In this document: positions 33,936 to 42,493 of the stretch, in pieces
How the letters are laid out: every line of letters starts with the position of its first letter
Numbering within the stretch: position 1 is the stretch's first letter
Assembly (NCBI RefSeq): GCF_007858255.1
Contig: NZ_VFEU01000003.1
Span: 124,001-188,000, forward strand
From: Pseudomonas rhodesiae
GTDB taxonomy: Bacteria; Pseudomonadota; Gammaproteobacteria; Pseudomonadales; Pseudomonadaceae
Reading direction: 5' to 3'
Length of the DNA: 64,000 bases
Made by a program: the position numbers and the translations under genes
The notes under the pieces: generated by a model
The model's database searches: none
The model's input: only the letters and a program-made list of their open reading frames with translations
Told to the model about the DNA's origin: nothing

Positions 33936-36113
33936 ATGACTTCTAAAAATAACTCTGCCAACGTGGTATCCGACGTGTTGCTCACAGCTCCTGCGGAAAA
34001 AACCTCAGGTTCAAAGTCATTGAGCACCCCCTCCGCGCTGGCCACTCAGCAGTATTTGTACTTCACCGAAACCAACACCGACCGCATCCTCGATAACCTC
34101 GACGGCCTGCGCGACATGGTGTTCCCGCGCCCGCCCCACGCCGAAGGCGATGGCGAGCAGCACAGCGAGCAGGAATTCCCCTCGGTGTGCCTGATCGGCC
34201 TGGGCCGCTGCGGTTCGAACATCGCATTGGATGTGGCAGAGCTGGTATACAACGCGCGCAAGTTTTACCTGAACGAATTCAGCACCGAAGACAAGTCGAT
34301 CGATAAGGGTTACAGCCCAGCCCAATGGATTCGCAATAACCTGCGCCTGGGCAACGGCAAGGCCAGCAAACCGGTATTCCTGGTGGAACCGCTGGTAATG
34401 CTGGGCGATCTGGACAAGGACATCGCCGGGCGCATTCGCTTCTCGCGCAAGAACGAAAAGAGCGGCTTCCTGCGCGACTACAGCAAAATGAAAATCATGG
34501 ACCTGTCGGAAGTGCATGCCGGCGGCGCCGGTAACGCCCCGATCCTCGGCCAGTACCTGGCCAAGATCATCCTCAACAAAGATACCCAGCGTTTCTCCAG
34601 CCCCGACTGGAAGATGATCCACTCGTACCTCATCGACTCCTGCGGCATCAAAGCCAACCAGTCGCGCCTGTACTTTTCGATTTTCAGCGCCGGCGGCGGC
34701 ACCGGCTCGGGGATGGCGTCCGAATTCGGCCTGGCCCAACAACACTCGTACATGAACAAAACGTTCGACACCAAACCCGCCGACGAGCACGACAGCAAGA
34801 GCGGACATGCCTTTGTATTCGAGCCGATCTTCACCAGCGGCATTTGCGTACTGCCGAATATTTCCGACCACCGCAGCGAAATGTCCGAAGCCTTGCACAT
34901 CAACGCCGGGCGCCTACTGTGCAAATACCTTTCCGAAGAATGGGACTTCTCGTACAACTTCGCCAATGAAGATAGCAGCGAAGCCAGCGTGAAGGGCCGC
35001 ATCCGGCCGTGGAACGCCATGATGCTGATCTCCAACGACATCATGCGTTACGCCGAAGAGAGCGACGACGGCAATATCCAGAACATTGATGTCAATGCCA
35101 TGGAGAAACACGCCAACCAGTACATCTCCCAGCAGATCTTCAACATCCTCACGGCCCAGGCGGTGACCACCGACTACGACCAGAACTACTTCCGCCGCGC
35201 CGGTATCGACATCGGCGAAACCATTCGCCTGGATGCCAACGACCTGTTTATGAGCCTGGCCGGCCCGGTGGCGATTGCCTACGCCGAATCCGTGGTCCCG
35301 GAAACCCCGGCGCCGTCGAATGACAAGTTCAAGGTGTTCGAAAAAGAACCTCAGCGCCTGAACATCGACGACCTGTTCTTCCGCTCCATTGATTTACCGC
35401 ACTTCAATAAAGTCACCCAGGCCATTGAAGGCATCAGCCTGCTGCCTATCGAGTCCAAGCGTTATAAGGCGTCGCTGGAGCAGTACAAGAACTCCGGCTA
35501 TGACGCGGCGGCGCTGCACGACCTGCACTTCTTCAAGAACTGCTCGTCGGTGGTGTCGATCGTCTCGCTGCCCAAGGACTACAAGCTGTCCTATATGGAC
35601 CTGAATCGGCTCAAGACTCACCTCAACAGCCTGTTCCCCAACACCACGCTCAAGCGCTATGCCCTGGTGATCGGCGCGTCGGCCAACCTGTCGCTGACCA
35701 CCCTGATCGCCAAGAGCCCGTGCCTGTCGGACGACTTCCTCACTTTGATCGTGGCGTTTATCAAACGCTGCTTTGCGCGCAATCCGTATCGTTTCGACGA
35801 CACCCTGGACAACTCGATCCTGGACTTCATCATCCACGAGGATTTCGACGAAGACCGTATCGACGAGTTGCTCAATGAGTTTGAAAACCCGGCGAAGATC
35901 CTCGATACCAACTGGTACGCGATCAAACCGATGTACGAGAAGAAGTACCGCGAGCTGATCAACGACAAAGAGAAGTTCGTGTCGATCAATGACATTCGCC
36001 TGTCACGGGATTGCGTGAAAAAGGCGATCAAGTACCTGCGTGAGATTTACCGTCACCGGATCGGAAAGACCAAGGTGATCTCGTTGAACAACCATACCGG
36101 CAAGACCGGCTGA
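33936..36113 (+). CDS. FtsZ/tubulin-superfamily GTPase-like protein, 725 aa
   Basis: The protein carries the nucleotide-binding logic of FtsZ/tubulin. A glycine-rich loop GLGRCGSN (88-95) corresponds to T1, and the tubulin signature GGGTGSG (253-259) to T4. ISND with N367 stands where FtsZ has IPND, a long helix (about 387-409) corresponds to H7, and R-LDANDL (431-437, D433 and D436) aligns with the FtsZ T7 loop NVDFADV. So both nucleotide binding and the catalytic loop look intact. The 80-residue N-terminal extension and the roughly 290-residue C-terminal region (about 440-725) are not FtsZ-like. It resembles the large bacterial tubulin-like families; its role here is unknown. The ribosome site is weak; a hairpin follows the stop. 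Confidence 0.8.
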   Translation: MTSKNNSANVVSDVLLTAPAEKTSGSKSLSTPSALATQQYLYFTETNTDRILDNLDGLRDMVFPRPPHAEGDGEQHSEQEFPSVCLIGLGRCGSNIALDVAELVYNARKFYLNEFSTEDKSIDKGYSPAQWIRNNLRLGNGKASKPVFLVEPLVMLGDLDKDIAGRIRFSRKNEKSGFLRDYSKMKIMDLSEVHAGGAGNAPILGQYLAKIILNKDTQRFSSPDWKMIHSYLIDSCGIKANQSRLYFSIFSAGGGTGSGMASEFGLAQQHSYMNKTFDTKPADEHDSKSGHAFVFEPIFTSGICVLPNISDHRSEMSEALHINAGRLLCKYLSEEWDFSYNFANEDSSEASVKGRIRPWNAMMLISNDIMRYAEESDDGNIQNIDVNAMEKHANQYISQQIFNILTAQAVTTDYDQNYFRRAGIDIGETIRLDANDLFMSLAGPVAIAYAESVVPETPAPSNDKFKVFEKEPQRLNIDDLFFRSIDLPHFNKVTQAIEGISLLPIESKRYKASLEQYKNSGYDAAALHDLHFFKNCSSVVSIVSLPKDYKLSYMDLNRLKTHLNSLFPNTTLKRYALVIGASANLSLTTLIAKSPCLSDDFLTLIVAFIKRCFARNPYRFDDTLDNSILDFIIHEDFDEDRIDELLNEFENPAKILDTNWYAIKPMYEKKYRELINDKEKFVSINDIRLSRDCVKKAIKYLREIYRHRIGKTKVISLNNHTGKTG

Positions 36114-36124
36114 CGTGAGGCGAT

Positions 36125-36154
36125 GCCATCGCGGCGGGTCCGCGATGGCGCTTT
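36125..36154 (+). terminator. Hairpin after the tubulin-like gene
   Basis: A perfect 10-bp stem GCCATCGCGG / CCGCGATGGC with a 5-base loop is followed by GCTTTG. It lies 12 bases after the stop codon. The T-run is short. Confidence 0.65.
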
Positions 36155-36155
36155 G

Positions 36156-36245
36156 AATGAAGGCCTTCATTTCATTGGCATACTTGGAAACAATTGCCCA
36201 GGCCTTCCTAGCCCTTTAAAACTGTTCCCGTGACGTGCACGTCAC
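36156..36245. other. Two further perfect palindromes in the gene-free stretch
   Basis: AATGAAGGCCTTCATT (36156-36171) and GTGACGTGCACGTCAC (36230-36245) are perfect 16-bp palindromes without a loop. They lie in the 241-bp stretch between two convergent genes, where no promoter is expected. Their form suggests protein-binding sites rather than terminators. Confidence 0.45.
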
Positions 36246-36354
36246 CCTCGGCTGTGACCTTTCTCTACGGCAAGATGCCATCACGCCGCCAGCGGTTACT
36301 CCGCTACACACTTCTTCGAGCAGAAATAACGCACCATTCTCGTGCAGAATTTTC

Positions 36355-36657
36355 TTACGACGCCCTTTCCTGGATCAGAATCCACGGCGAAACCACCACC
36401 GCCCATAGGCTTGGATCACGCTCCACCAAGTCCAATGCCCGCGGCGCAGACACTTCGCCGAGGCTGCCCGCGGCCAGCCAGGCAGCGACTTTGTCGCGAT
36501 TGTCCTCGGCCATTCCCTCAGCGGCCTCGATCAAATCCAGGCAGGGGTCGACCCACAATAGGGCACCCTTGGCAAAGAACGGTTCAAGCTCCTTCCAGGA
36601 GATTTCGGCGGTTTCACCGAGCAGCTTGGCATAGAGGGTGCTAGGTTCTTGCGTCAT
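36355..36657 (-). CDS. DUF2288-family protein, 100 aa
   Basis: This is a full-length DUF2288 protein. The N-terminus reads STLYAKLLGETAEISWKELE, the middle FAKGALLWVDPCLDLIEAAE and the C-terminus ends AVVVSPWILIQERAS, all family landmarks. The fold is probably mixed alpha/beta and cytosolic; no function is established for the family. Its reading direction is opposite to both neighbours, and it shares the intergenic region with livK. Confidence 0.85.
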   Translation of the reverse strand: MTQEPSTLYAKLLGETAEISWKELEPFFAKGALLWVDPCLDLIEAAEGMAEDNRDKVAAWLAAGSLGEVSAPRALDLVERDPSLWAVVVSPWILIQERAS

Positions 36658-36998
36658 GGGAGTTCACCTGAAGAAAAAATCGGCGCAATCATAGCGTCAC
36701 GCTTCAGGCAGAAAAACCCGGTTGCAAATGCTTCATCGATTGAAAGTGTCAGGAAAGCCAAGGAATGCGCGAGATACAGGTATCACCCCCGCCGCAATTC
36801 TGTCTTTTTCTTTCATTTAAGCGACACCCCCGGATTTGCCCCTGGCAGCCAGCTTTTCAAGCGATCAACCGGCGCTCTACACTGTACCGGTACAGTTGCC
36901 AGGCGGTTGCCGGGGGGATATCCGAGATATCCGATCCGGTTCAGCAGCTCACAAGGCCGCCAGAACTATAAAAAATACAACAGTAAGAGTGGAGCACT
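36658..36998. promoter_or_regulatory. Regulatory region upstream of livK with two operator-like palindromes
   Basis: This 341-bp region has no gene. It holds ACTGTACCGGTACAGT (36881-36896), a perfect 16-bp palindrome with the central CG pair typical of LacI-type operators, and GGATATC-CGA-GATATCC (36916-36932), a 7-3-7 inverted repeat. Both lie 65-120 bp upstream of livK, where a regulator would act. I could not assign a promoter with certainty; ACTATAAAAAATAC close to the gene is AT-rich. Confidence 0.55.
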
Positions 36999-38126
36999 AT
37001 GAATAAGGCTACTAAGCAGATTTCCAAACTGTTTGCCGCTATGGTCCTGGCTGGGGTTGCCGGCCATTCGTTCGCAGCCGACACCATCAAGATCGGCATC
37101 GCCGGCCCTAAAACCGGCCCTGTGACCCAGTACGGCGACATGCAGTTCATGGGTGCCAAGCAGGCCATCGCCGATATCAACGCCAAAGGCGGTGTCGACG
37201 GCAAGATGCTCGAAGCCAAGGAATACGACGACGCCTGCGATCCTAAGCAAGCCGTGGCCGTAGCCAACAAAGTGGTCAACGACGGCGTCAAATTCGTAGT
37301 CGGCCACCTGTGCTCCAGCTCCACCCAACCCGCCTCGGATATTTATGAAGACGAAGGCGTCATCATGATTACCCCGGCAGCCACCAGCCCGGAAATCACC
37401 GCCCGTGGCTACAAGCTGATCTTCCGTACTATTGGTCTGGACAGCGCCCAGGGCCCTGCGGCCGGTAACTACATCGCCGACCACGTGAAGCCGAAAGTCG
37501 TTGCGGTACTGCACGACAAACAGCAATACGGTGAAGGCATCGCCACCGCCGTCAAGCAGACCCTCGAGAAGAAAGGCGTAAAAGTAGCCGTCTTCGAAGG
37601 CCTGAACGCTGGCGATAAAGACTTCTCCTCGATCATCCAGAAGCTCAAGCAAGCCAACGTCGACTTCGTCTACTACGGCGGCTACCACCCAGAGCTGGGC
37701 CTGATCCTGCGCCAGTCCAAGGAAAAAGGCCTGAACGCCAAGTTCATGGGTCCGGAAGGCGTCGGCAACGATTCCATCTCGCAGATCGCCCAGGACGCTT
37801 CCGAAGGCCTGCTGGTGACCCTGCCGAAGTCCTTCGACACCGACCCTGCCAACAAAGCCATCGTGGAAGAGTTCACCAAGAACAAGCAGGATCCAACCGG
37901 TCCGTTCGTGTTCCCAGCCTACTCGGCCATCGAAGTCATCGCGGGTGGCATCAAAGCCGCCAAGAGCGAAGACACCGCCAAAGTGGCTGCAGCCATCCAC
38001 GCGGGCACTTTCAAGACGCCTACCGGCGACCTGAGCTTTGACGAAAAGGGCGACCTGAAAGACTTCAAGTTCGTGGTCTACCAGTGGCACTTCGGCAAGC
38101 CTAAAACCGAAGTTTCCCCTCAGTAA
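36999..38126 (+). CDS. livK: Branched-chain amino-acid ABC transporter, periplasmic binding protein
   Basis: This 375-residue protein (BraC in P. aeruginosa) binds leucine, isoleucine and valine in the periplasm. It has a Sec signal peptide (SKLFAAMVLAGVAGHSFA, cleavage near 27). The mature DTIKIGIAGPKTGPVTQYGD start, the CDPKQAVAVANKVV segment and the VGHLCSSSTQPAS loop contain the disulfide pair of Liv-binding proteins. A GTGGAG site precedes the ATG. It is separated from livH by a hairpin, consistent with higher expression of the binding protein. Confidence 0.95.
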   Translation: MNKATKQISKLFAAMVLAGVAGHSFAADTIKIGIAGPKTGPVTQYGDMQFMGAKQAIADINAKGGVDGKMLEAKEYDDACDPKQAVAVANKVVNDGVKFVVGHLCSSSTQPASDIYEDEGVIMITPAATSPEITARGYKLIFRTIGLDSAQGPAAGNYIADHVKPKVVAVLHDKQQYGEGIATAVKQTLEKKGVKVAVFEGLNAGDKDFSSIIQKLKQANVDFVYYGGYHPELGLILRQSKEKGLNAKFMGPEGVGNDSISQIAQDASEGLLVTLPKSFDTDPANKAIVEEFTKNKQDPTGPFVFPAYSAIEVIAGGIKAAKSEDTAKVAAAIHAGTFKTPTGDLSFDEKGDLKDFKFVVYQWHFGKPKTEVSPQ

Positions 38127-38146
38127 GCCAGGCGTTACTGGTCAAC

Positions 38147-38179
38147 AAGCCCACTGTGAAAGCAGTGGGCTTTGTTTTA
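38147..38179 (+). terminator. Attenuating hairpin between livK and livH
   Basis: The stem AGCCCACTG / CAGTGGGCT has a 6-base loop and is followed by TTTGTTTTA. It lies in the 229-bp gap after livK. It would lower read-through into livHMGF and stabilise livK mRNA. Since livH has no other promoter that I can see, read-through is probably needed. Confidence 0.75.
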
Positions 38180-38355
38180 CGAGGTTTATGGGCCATGTCA
38201 CCCGCGATCCGGGCGCTGGCTCACCTGAAAATCTTAAAACCGTCACCAGCGGTTCGCTGGCAAACGCAACGTGCAAATGTGCTCACAGAACACAGCACGG
38301 GGCCGGAACATGACTCCACCAGTGAAATGCGTATCGGGTTTTTAGGAGCGCTGTA

Positions 38356-39279
38356 ATGCCTGAGATCTATCATTTTTTCCAACAGCTGGTTAATGGCCTG
38401 ACCATTGGCAGCACCTATGCCTTGATAGCCATTGGCTACACAATGGTTTACGGCATCATTGGAATGATCAACTTCGCCCATGGCGAGGTTTACATGATTG
38501 GTTCCTATGTGGCCTTCATCGCCCTTGCCGGGCTGGCCATGATGGGTATCCACTCGCTGCCGCTGTTGATGACCGCTGCCTTTATTGCATCGATCGTCGT
38601 AACCAGTGCCTATGGCTACAGTATCGAACGCGTCGCGTACCGCCCCTTGCGCGGCAGCAACCGTTTGATCCCGCTGATTTCCGCCATCGGCATGTCGATT
38701 TTCCTGCAGAACACTGTATTGCTGTCCCAGGACTCCAAGGATAAATCCATCCCCAACCTGATCCCGGGGAGCATCTCCTTCGGCCCGGGCGGCGCGGAAG
38801 AAGTCCTGATTTCCTACATGCAGATTCTGGTCTTCGTGGTCACGCTGGTGGCCATGCTGGGCTTGACCGTGTTTATCTCTCGCTCCCGTCTGGGGCGCGC
38901 CTGCCGGGCCTGCGCCGAAGACATCAAGATGGCCAACCTGTTGGGCATCAATACCAACAACATCATCGCCCTGACCTTCGTGATCGGTGCCGCGCTGGCT
39001 GCCGTCGCGGCGGTGCTGCTGAGCATGCAGTACGGCGTGATCAACCCCAACGCCGGATTCCTGGTGGGCCTCAAGGCCTTCACTGCGGCGGTATTGGGCG
39101 GCATCGGCAGTATCCCGGGCGCGATGCTCGGCGGGTTGGTGCTGGGTGTGGCCGAAGCGTTTGGCGCCGATATCTTCGGCGACCAGTACAAGGACGTCGT
39201 GGCGTTCGGCCTGTTGGTCCTGGTGTTGTTGTTCCGTCCGACCGGCATCCTGGGCCGTCCGGAGGTTGAGAAAGTATGA
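38356..39279 (+). CDS. livH: Branched-chain amino-acid ABC transporter permease
   Basis: One of two permease subunits (BraD), with 307 residues and about eight membrane helices. [20 protein letters not shown] at the N-terminus and [19 protein letters not shown] are standard for LivH. The EAA-type loop [20 protein letters not shown] lies near residue 195. AGGAGCGC precedes the ATG. It overlaps livM by 4 bases. Confidence 0.96.
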   Translation: MPEIYHFFQQLVNGLTIGSTYALIAIGYTMVYGIIGMINFAHGEVYMIGSYVAFIALAGLAMMGIHSLPLLMTAAFIASIVVTSAYGYSIERVAYRPLRGSNRLIPLISAIGMSIFLQNTVLLSQDSKDKSIPNLIPGSISFGPGGAEEVLISYMQILVFVVTLVAMLGLTVFISRSRLGRACRACAEDIKMANLLGINTNNIIALTFVIGAALAAVAAVLLSMQYGVINPNAGFLVGLKAFTAAVLGGIGSIPGAMLGGLVLGVAEAFGADIFGDQYKDVVAFGLLVLVLLFRPTGILGRPEVEKV

Positions 39280-40529
39280 GCAGATATCTTAAATCGGCGT
39301 TTTTCAGCGCCCTGTTGGTATGGGCCGTGGCATTCCCGGTCCTCGGCCTCAAGCTGAGCATTGTCGGCATCAACCTGGAAGTGCATGGCACCGGTCCCGT
39401 GACCTTGACCATCATTGCCCTGTGCTCGGTGCTGATGTTCCTGCGCGTGCTGTTCACCCAGCAGGTCGGCGCATTGTTCAAAGGCAACCGTGGCCCACTG
39501 GTATCGCCCAAGGTCAGCCAATTCCTGACCTTGCCGCGTACCCAGCGCTACATCATCGTCGGCCTGATCGTGGCCGCATTGATCTGGCCATTCTTCGGCT
39601 CGCGCGGCGCGGTGGACATCGCCACCCTGATCCTGATCTACGTGTTGCTGGGCCTGGGCCTGAACATCGTGGTGGGCCTGGCTGGCCTGCTCGACCTGGG
39701 TTATGTGGGCTTCTACGCGGTGGGTGCCTACACCTATGCGCTGCTGTCGCACTATCTGGGCTGGAGCTTCTGGATCTGCCTGCCGTTGGCGGGCATGGCG
39801 GCGGCGACGTTCGGCTTCCTGCTGGGCTTCCCGGTGCTGCGCCTGCGCGGTGACTACTTGGCCATCGTGACCCTGGGCTTCGGTGAAATCATCCGCTTGT
39901 TCCTGCGTAACCTCACCGACATCACCGGCGGCCCCAACGGCATCAGCAGCATCCCCAAGCCGACGTTCTTCGGGCTGTCGTTCGACCGTAACGCCGCCGA
40001 AGGCCTGCAGACGTTCCACGAATACTTCGGGATCGCCTACAACCCGGTGAGCAAAGTGGTGTTCCTCTACCTGGTCGCCCTGCTGCTGGCTCTGGCCGCG
40101 CTGTTCGTGATCAACCGCCTGTTGCGCATGCCGATCGGTCGTGCCTGGGAAGCGCTGCGCGAAGATGAAATCGCCTGCCGTGCCCTCGGCCTGAACCCGA
40201 CCATCATCAAGCTCTCCGCGTTTACCCTGGGTGCTGCGTTCGCCGGTTTCGCCGGCAGCTTCTTCGCCGCGCGCCAAGGCTTGGTGACGCCGGAGTCGTT
40301 CACCTTTATCGAGTCGGCGATTATTCTCGCCATCGTGGTACTGGGTGGCATGGGCTCGCAGTTGGGCGTGATCCTGGCGGCGATCGTGATGATCCTGCTG
40401 CCGGAAATGATGCGTGAGTTCAGCGAATACCGCATGTTGATGTTCGGCGCCCTGATGGTGCTGATGATGATCTGGCGACCTCAAGGCCTGCTGCCCATGC
40501 AACGTCCACACATGGAGCTGCGCAAATGA
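39276..40529 (+). CDS. livM: Branched-chain amino-acid ABC transporter permease
   Basis: The second permease (BraE) has 417 residues, longer at the N-terminus than many LivM proteins because of two extra helices, which is normal for Pseudomonas. The [20 protein letters not shown] segment near residue 130 and the [20 protein letters not shown] cytoplasmic loop near 295 are diagnostic. It overlaps livH and livG by 4 bases each, indicating coupled translation. Confidence 0.96.
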   Translation: MSRYLKSAFFSALLVWAVAFPVLGLKLSIVGINLEVHGTGPVTLTIIALCSVLMFLRVLFTQQVGALFKGNRGPLVSPKVSQFLTLPRTQRYIIVGLIVAALIWPFFGSRGAVDIATLILIYVLLGLGLNIVVGLAGLLDLGYVGFYAVGAYTYALLSHYLGWSFWICLPLAGMAAATFGFLLGFPVLRLRGDYLAIVTLGFGEIIRLFLRNLTDITGGPNGISSIPKPTFFGLSFDRNAAEGLQTFHEYFGIAYNPVSKVVFLYLVALLLALAALFVINRLLRMPIGRAWEALREDEIACRALGLNPTIIKLSAFTLGAAFAGFAGSFFAARQGLVTPESFTFIESAIILAIVVLGGMGSQLGVILAAIVMILLPEMMREFSEYRMLMFGALMVLMMIWRPQGLLPMQRPHMELRK

Positions 40530-41293
40530 GCCGCGAGATCCTGAAAGTCGAAAACTTGAGCATGCGCTTCGGCGGCTTGCTGGCGGTCAACGGCGTAGCC
40601 CTGACCGTAAAAGAGAAACAGGTCGTGGCCTTGATCGGCCCCAACGGCGCCGGCAAGACCACGGTGTTCAACTGCCTTACCGGTTTCTACAAACCGAGCG
40701 GCGGCAGCATCCTGCTGGACGGCCAACCGATCCAGGGCCTGGCCGGCCACGAGATCGCCCGCAAAGGCGTGGTGCGCACGTTCCAGAACGTGCGGCTGTT
40801 CAAGGACATGACCGCCGTCGAGAACCTGTTGATTGCCCAGCACCGTCACCTGAACACCAACTTCTTTGCCGGCCTGTTCAAGACCCCGGGGTTCCGCAAA
40901 AGCGAACGCGAGGCCATGGAATACGCCGCGTACTGGCTGGACAAGGTCAACCTCACCGAGTTTGCCAACCGTCCCGCCGGCACACTGGCCTACGGTCAGC
41001 AACGTCGCCTGGAAATCGCCCGCTGCATGATGACCCGCCCGCGGATTCTCATGCTCGACGAACCGGCCGCCGGCCTGAACCCCAAGGAAACCGAAGACCT
41101 CAAGGCGCTGATCAGCGTGCTGCGCGAGGAAAACAACGTGACGGTGCTGCTGATCGAGCACGACATGAAACTGGTCATGAGCATTTCCGACCATATCGTG
41201 GTGATCAACCAGGGTACGCCGCTGGCCGACGGGACCCCGGAGCAGATCCGCGACAATCCCGAAGTGATCAAAGCCTATTTGGGGGAAGCGTAA
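40526..41293 (+). CDS. livG: Branched-chain amino-acid ABC transporter ATPase
   Basis: This ATP-binding subunit (BraF, 255 residues) powers uptake. Walker A is GPNGAGKTT near residue 38, the signature region is [15 protein letters not shown] near 155, and Walker [12 protein letters not shown] follows near 175. The switch HDMKLVM segment lies near 212. It is encoded in the livHMGF chain with a one-base gap to livF. Confidence 0.97.
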   Translation: MSREILKVENLSMRFGGLLAVNGVALTVKEKQVVALIGPNGAGKTTVFNCLTGFYKPSGGSILLDGQPIQGLAGHEIARKGVVRTFQNVRLFKDMTAVENLLIAQHRHLNTNFFAGLFKTPGFRKSEREAMEYAAYWLDKVNLTEFANRPAGTLAYGQQRRLEIARCMMTRPRILMLDEPAAGLNPKETEDLKALISVLREENNVTVLLIEHDMKLVMSISDHIVVINQGTPLADGTPEQIRDNPEVIKAYLGEA

Positions 41294-41294
41294 A

Positions 41295-41996
41295 ATGCTG
41301 CAATTCGAAAACGTTTCCACTTTCTACGGCAAGATCCAGGCCCTGCACGGCGTCAATGTGGAAGTACGCCAGGGCGAGATCGTCACCCTGATAGGCGCCA
41401 ACGGTGCCGGCAAATCTACCCTGTTGATGACCTTGTGCGGTTCGCCACAGGCCTACAGCGGCAGCATCCGCTACATGGGTGAGGAACTGGTGGGCCAGCC
41501 GTCGTCGCAGATCATGCGCAAGAGCATTGCCGTGGTGCCGGAAGGCCGCCGGGTGTTTTCGCGCCTGACCGTGGAAGAAAACCTGGCCATGGGCGGGTTC
41601 TTCACCGACAAGGGCGACTACCAAGAGCAGATGGACAAGGTGCTGCACCTGTTCCCCCGGCTCAAGGAGCGCTTCAGCCAGCGCGGCGGCACCATGTCCG
41701 GCGGCGAGCAACAAATGCTCGCCATCGGTCGGGCGCTGATGAGCAAGCCCAAGTTGCTGCTGTTGGACGAACCGTCCCTGGGCCTGGCACCGATTATCAT
41801 CCAGCAGATCTTCGACATCATCGAACAACTGCGCAAGGACGGTGTGACCGTGTTCCTGGTGGAACAGAACGCCAACCAGGCACTGAAAATCGCCGACCGT
41901 GCCTATGTGCTGGAAAACGGCCGGGTGGTGATGGAGGGCTCGGGCGAGCAGTTGTTGACCGATCCGAAAGTGCGCGAGGCGTACCTGGGCGGTTAA
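41295..41996 (+). CDS. livF: Branched-chain amino-acid ABC transporter ATPase
   Basis: The second ATPase (BraG, 233 residues). Walker A is GANGAGKST near residue 36, the signature MSGGEQQMLAIGRAL lies near 135 and Walker B LLLDEPSLGLAP near 156. It closes the operon. A REP-like terminator follows within 33 bp. Confidence 0.97.
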   Translation: MLQFENVSTFYGKIQALHGVNVEVRQGEIVTLIGANGAGKSTLLMTLCGSPQAYSGSIRYMGEELVGQPSSQIMRKSIAVVPEGRRVFSRLTVEENLAMGGFFTDKGDYQEQMDKVLHLFPRLKERFSQRGGTMSGGEQQMLAIGRALMSKPKLLLLDEPSLGLAPIIIQQIFDIIEQLRKDGVTVFLVEQNANQALKIADRAYVLENGRVVMEGSGEQLLTDPKVREAYLGG

Positions 41997-42028
41997 CACC
42001 CGGTTGCTACATGAACCGAGCTATCAAT

Positions 42029-42061
42029 GTGGGAGGGGGCAACCCCTCCCACTTTTTTTTT
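42029..42061 (+). terminator. REP-like intrinsic terminator of the liv operon
   Basis: The stem GTGGGAGGGG / CCCCTCCCAC has a short GCAA loop and is followed by ten T residues. The left arm is identical to the REP sequence seen at 29320, preceded by the same ATCAAT. So a REP unit appears to have been recruited as a rho-independent terminator. Confidence 0.85.
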
Positions 42062-42090
42062 GCATTATTTGAAGTTAATTCTCCCGCCCC

Positions 42091-42118
42091 TGTAACGAAC
42101 TGCGTCCTCCCGCCTCTA
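42091..42118 (+). promoter_or_regulatory. ECF-type promoter candidate upstream of bufA1
   Basis: TGTAAC followed 16 bases later by CGCCTCTA resembles promoters read by ECF sigma factors (a GTAAC-type -35 element). DUF2282 clusters elsewhere are often controlled by ECF factors; none is encoded in this window. The -10 block is uncertain. The distance to the bufA1 ATG is about 55 bp. Confidence 0.3.
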
Positions 42119-42173
42119 GTGGTGCAAGCAGGCATTCAAGCCCGCTCCTCAACCCACTGCTGGAGATAATTCA

Positions 42174-42467
42174 ATGACCACCAAACTGTCCGCCACCGCG
42201 CTGATCCTCGCCCTTGGCTCGTCCCTGAGCCTGTCCGCAATGACCACCACCGCCCACGCCGCCGACGACGTGAAATGCTATGGCATCGCGGAAGCCGGCA
42301 AGAACGATTGCGCCGCAGGCCCCGGCACTTCCTGCGCCGGCACTTCGAAAACCAAGGATCAGGCCAATGCCTGGAAACTGGTACCTGCCGGCACCTGTAC
42401 CCAAACCCCTAGCACCAGCTCGCCGACCGGTTTCGGCCAGGAGGCCGCATTCGACGCCAAGTCCTGA
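42174..42467 (+). CDS. bufA1: Bufferin precursor BufA1 (DUF2282)
   Basis: This 97-residue secreted precursor peptide belongs to the DUF2282 family. The signal peptide ends at AHA-A near residue 29. The mature part has four Cys (C35, C46, C54, C75) in the family context [20 protein letters not shown]. Recent work describes such peptides as copper-binding ribosomally made natural products in which Cys residues are converted to thiooxazoles by a DUF692 enzyme. Here the whole DUF692/DUF2063/DoxX set follows, so this is a complete bufferin operon. GGAG lies 10 bases upstream of the ATG. Confidence 0.9.
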   Translation: MTTKLSATALILALGSSLSLSAMTTTAHAADDVKCYGIAEAGKNDCAAGPGTSCAGTSKTKDQANAWKLVPAGTCTQTPSTSSPTGFGQEAAFDAKS

Positions 42468-42493
42468 AACCCGGCCGCGCCTGAGTACTGACG

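Noticed and set aside
35082..35090. NID (residues 383-385) as the tubulin T7 loop
   Set aside because: It lies too close (16 residues) to N367 to leave room for helix H7; LDANDL at 432-437 aligns better with FtsZ NVDFADV.
36881..36896. ACTGTACCGGTACAGT as a LexA or lux box
   Set aside because: The CTG/CAG spacing is 8 rather than 10, and CT/AG spacing is 10 rather than 12.
38814..40511. 565-codon antisense frame over livH/livM
   Set aside because: Gln/His-rich shadow translation, overlapped by two well-supported permease genes.
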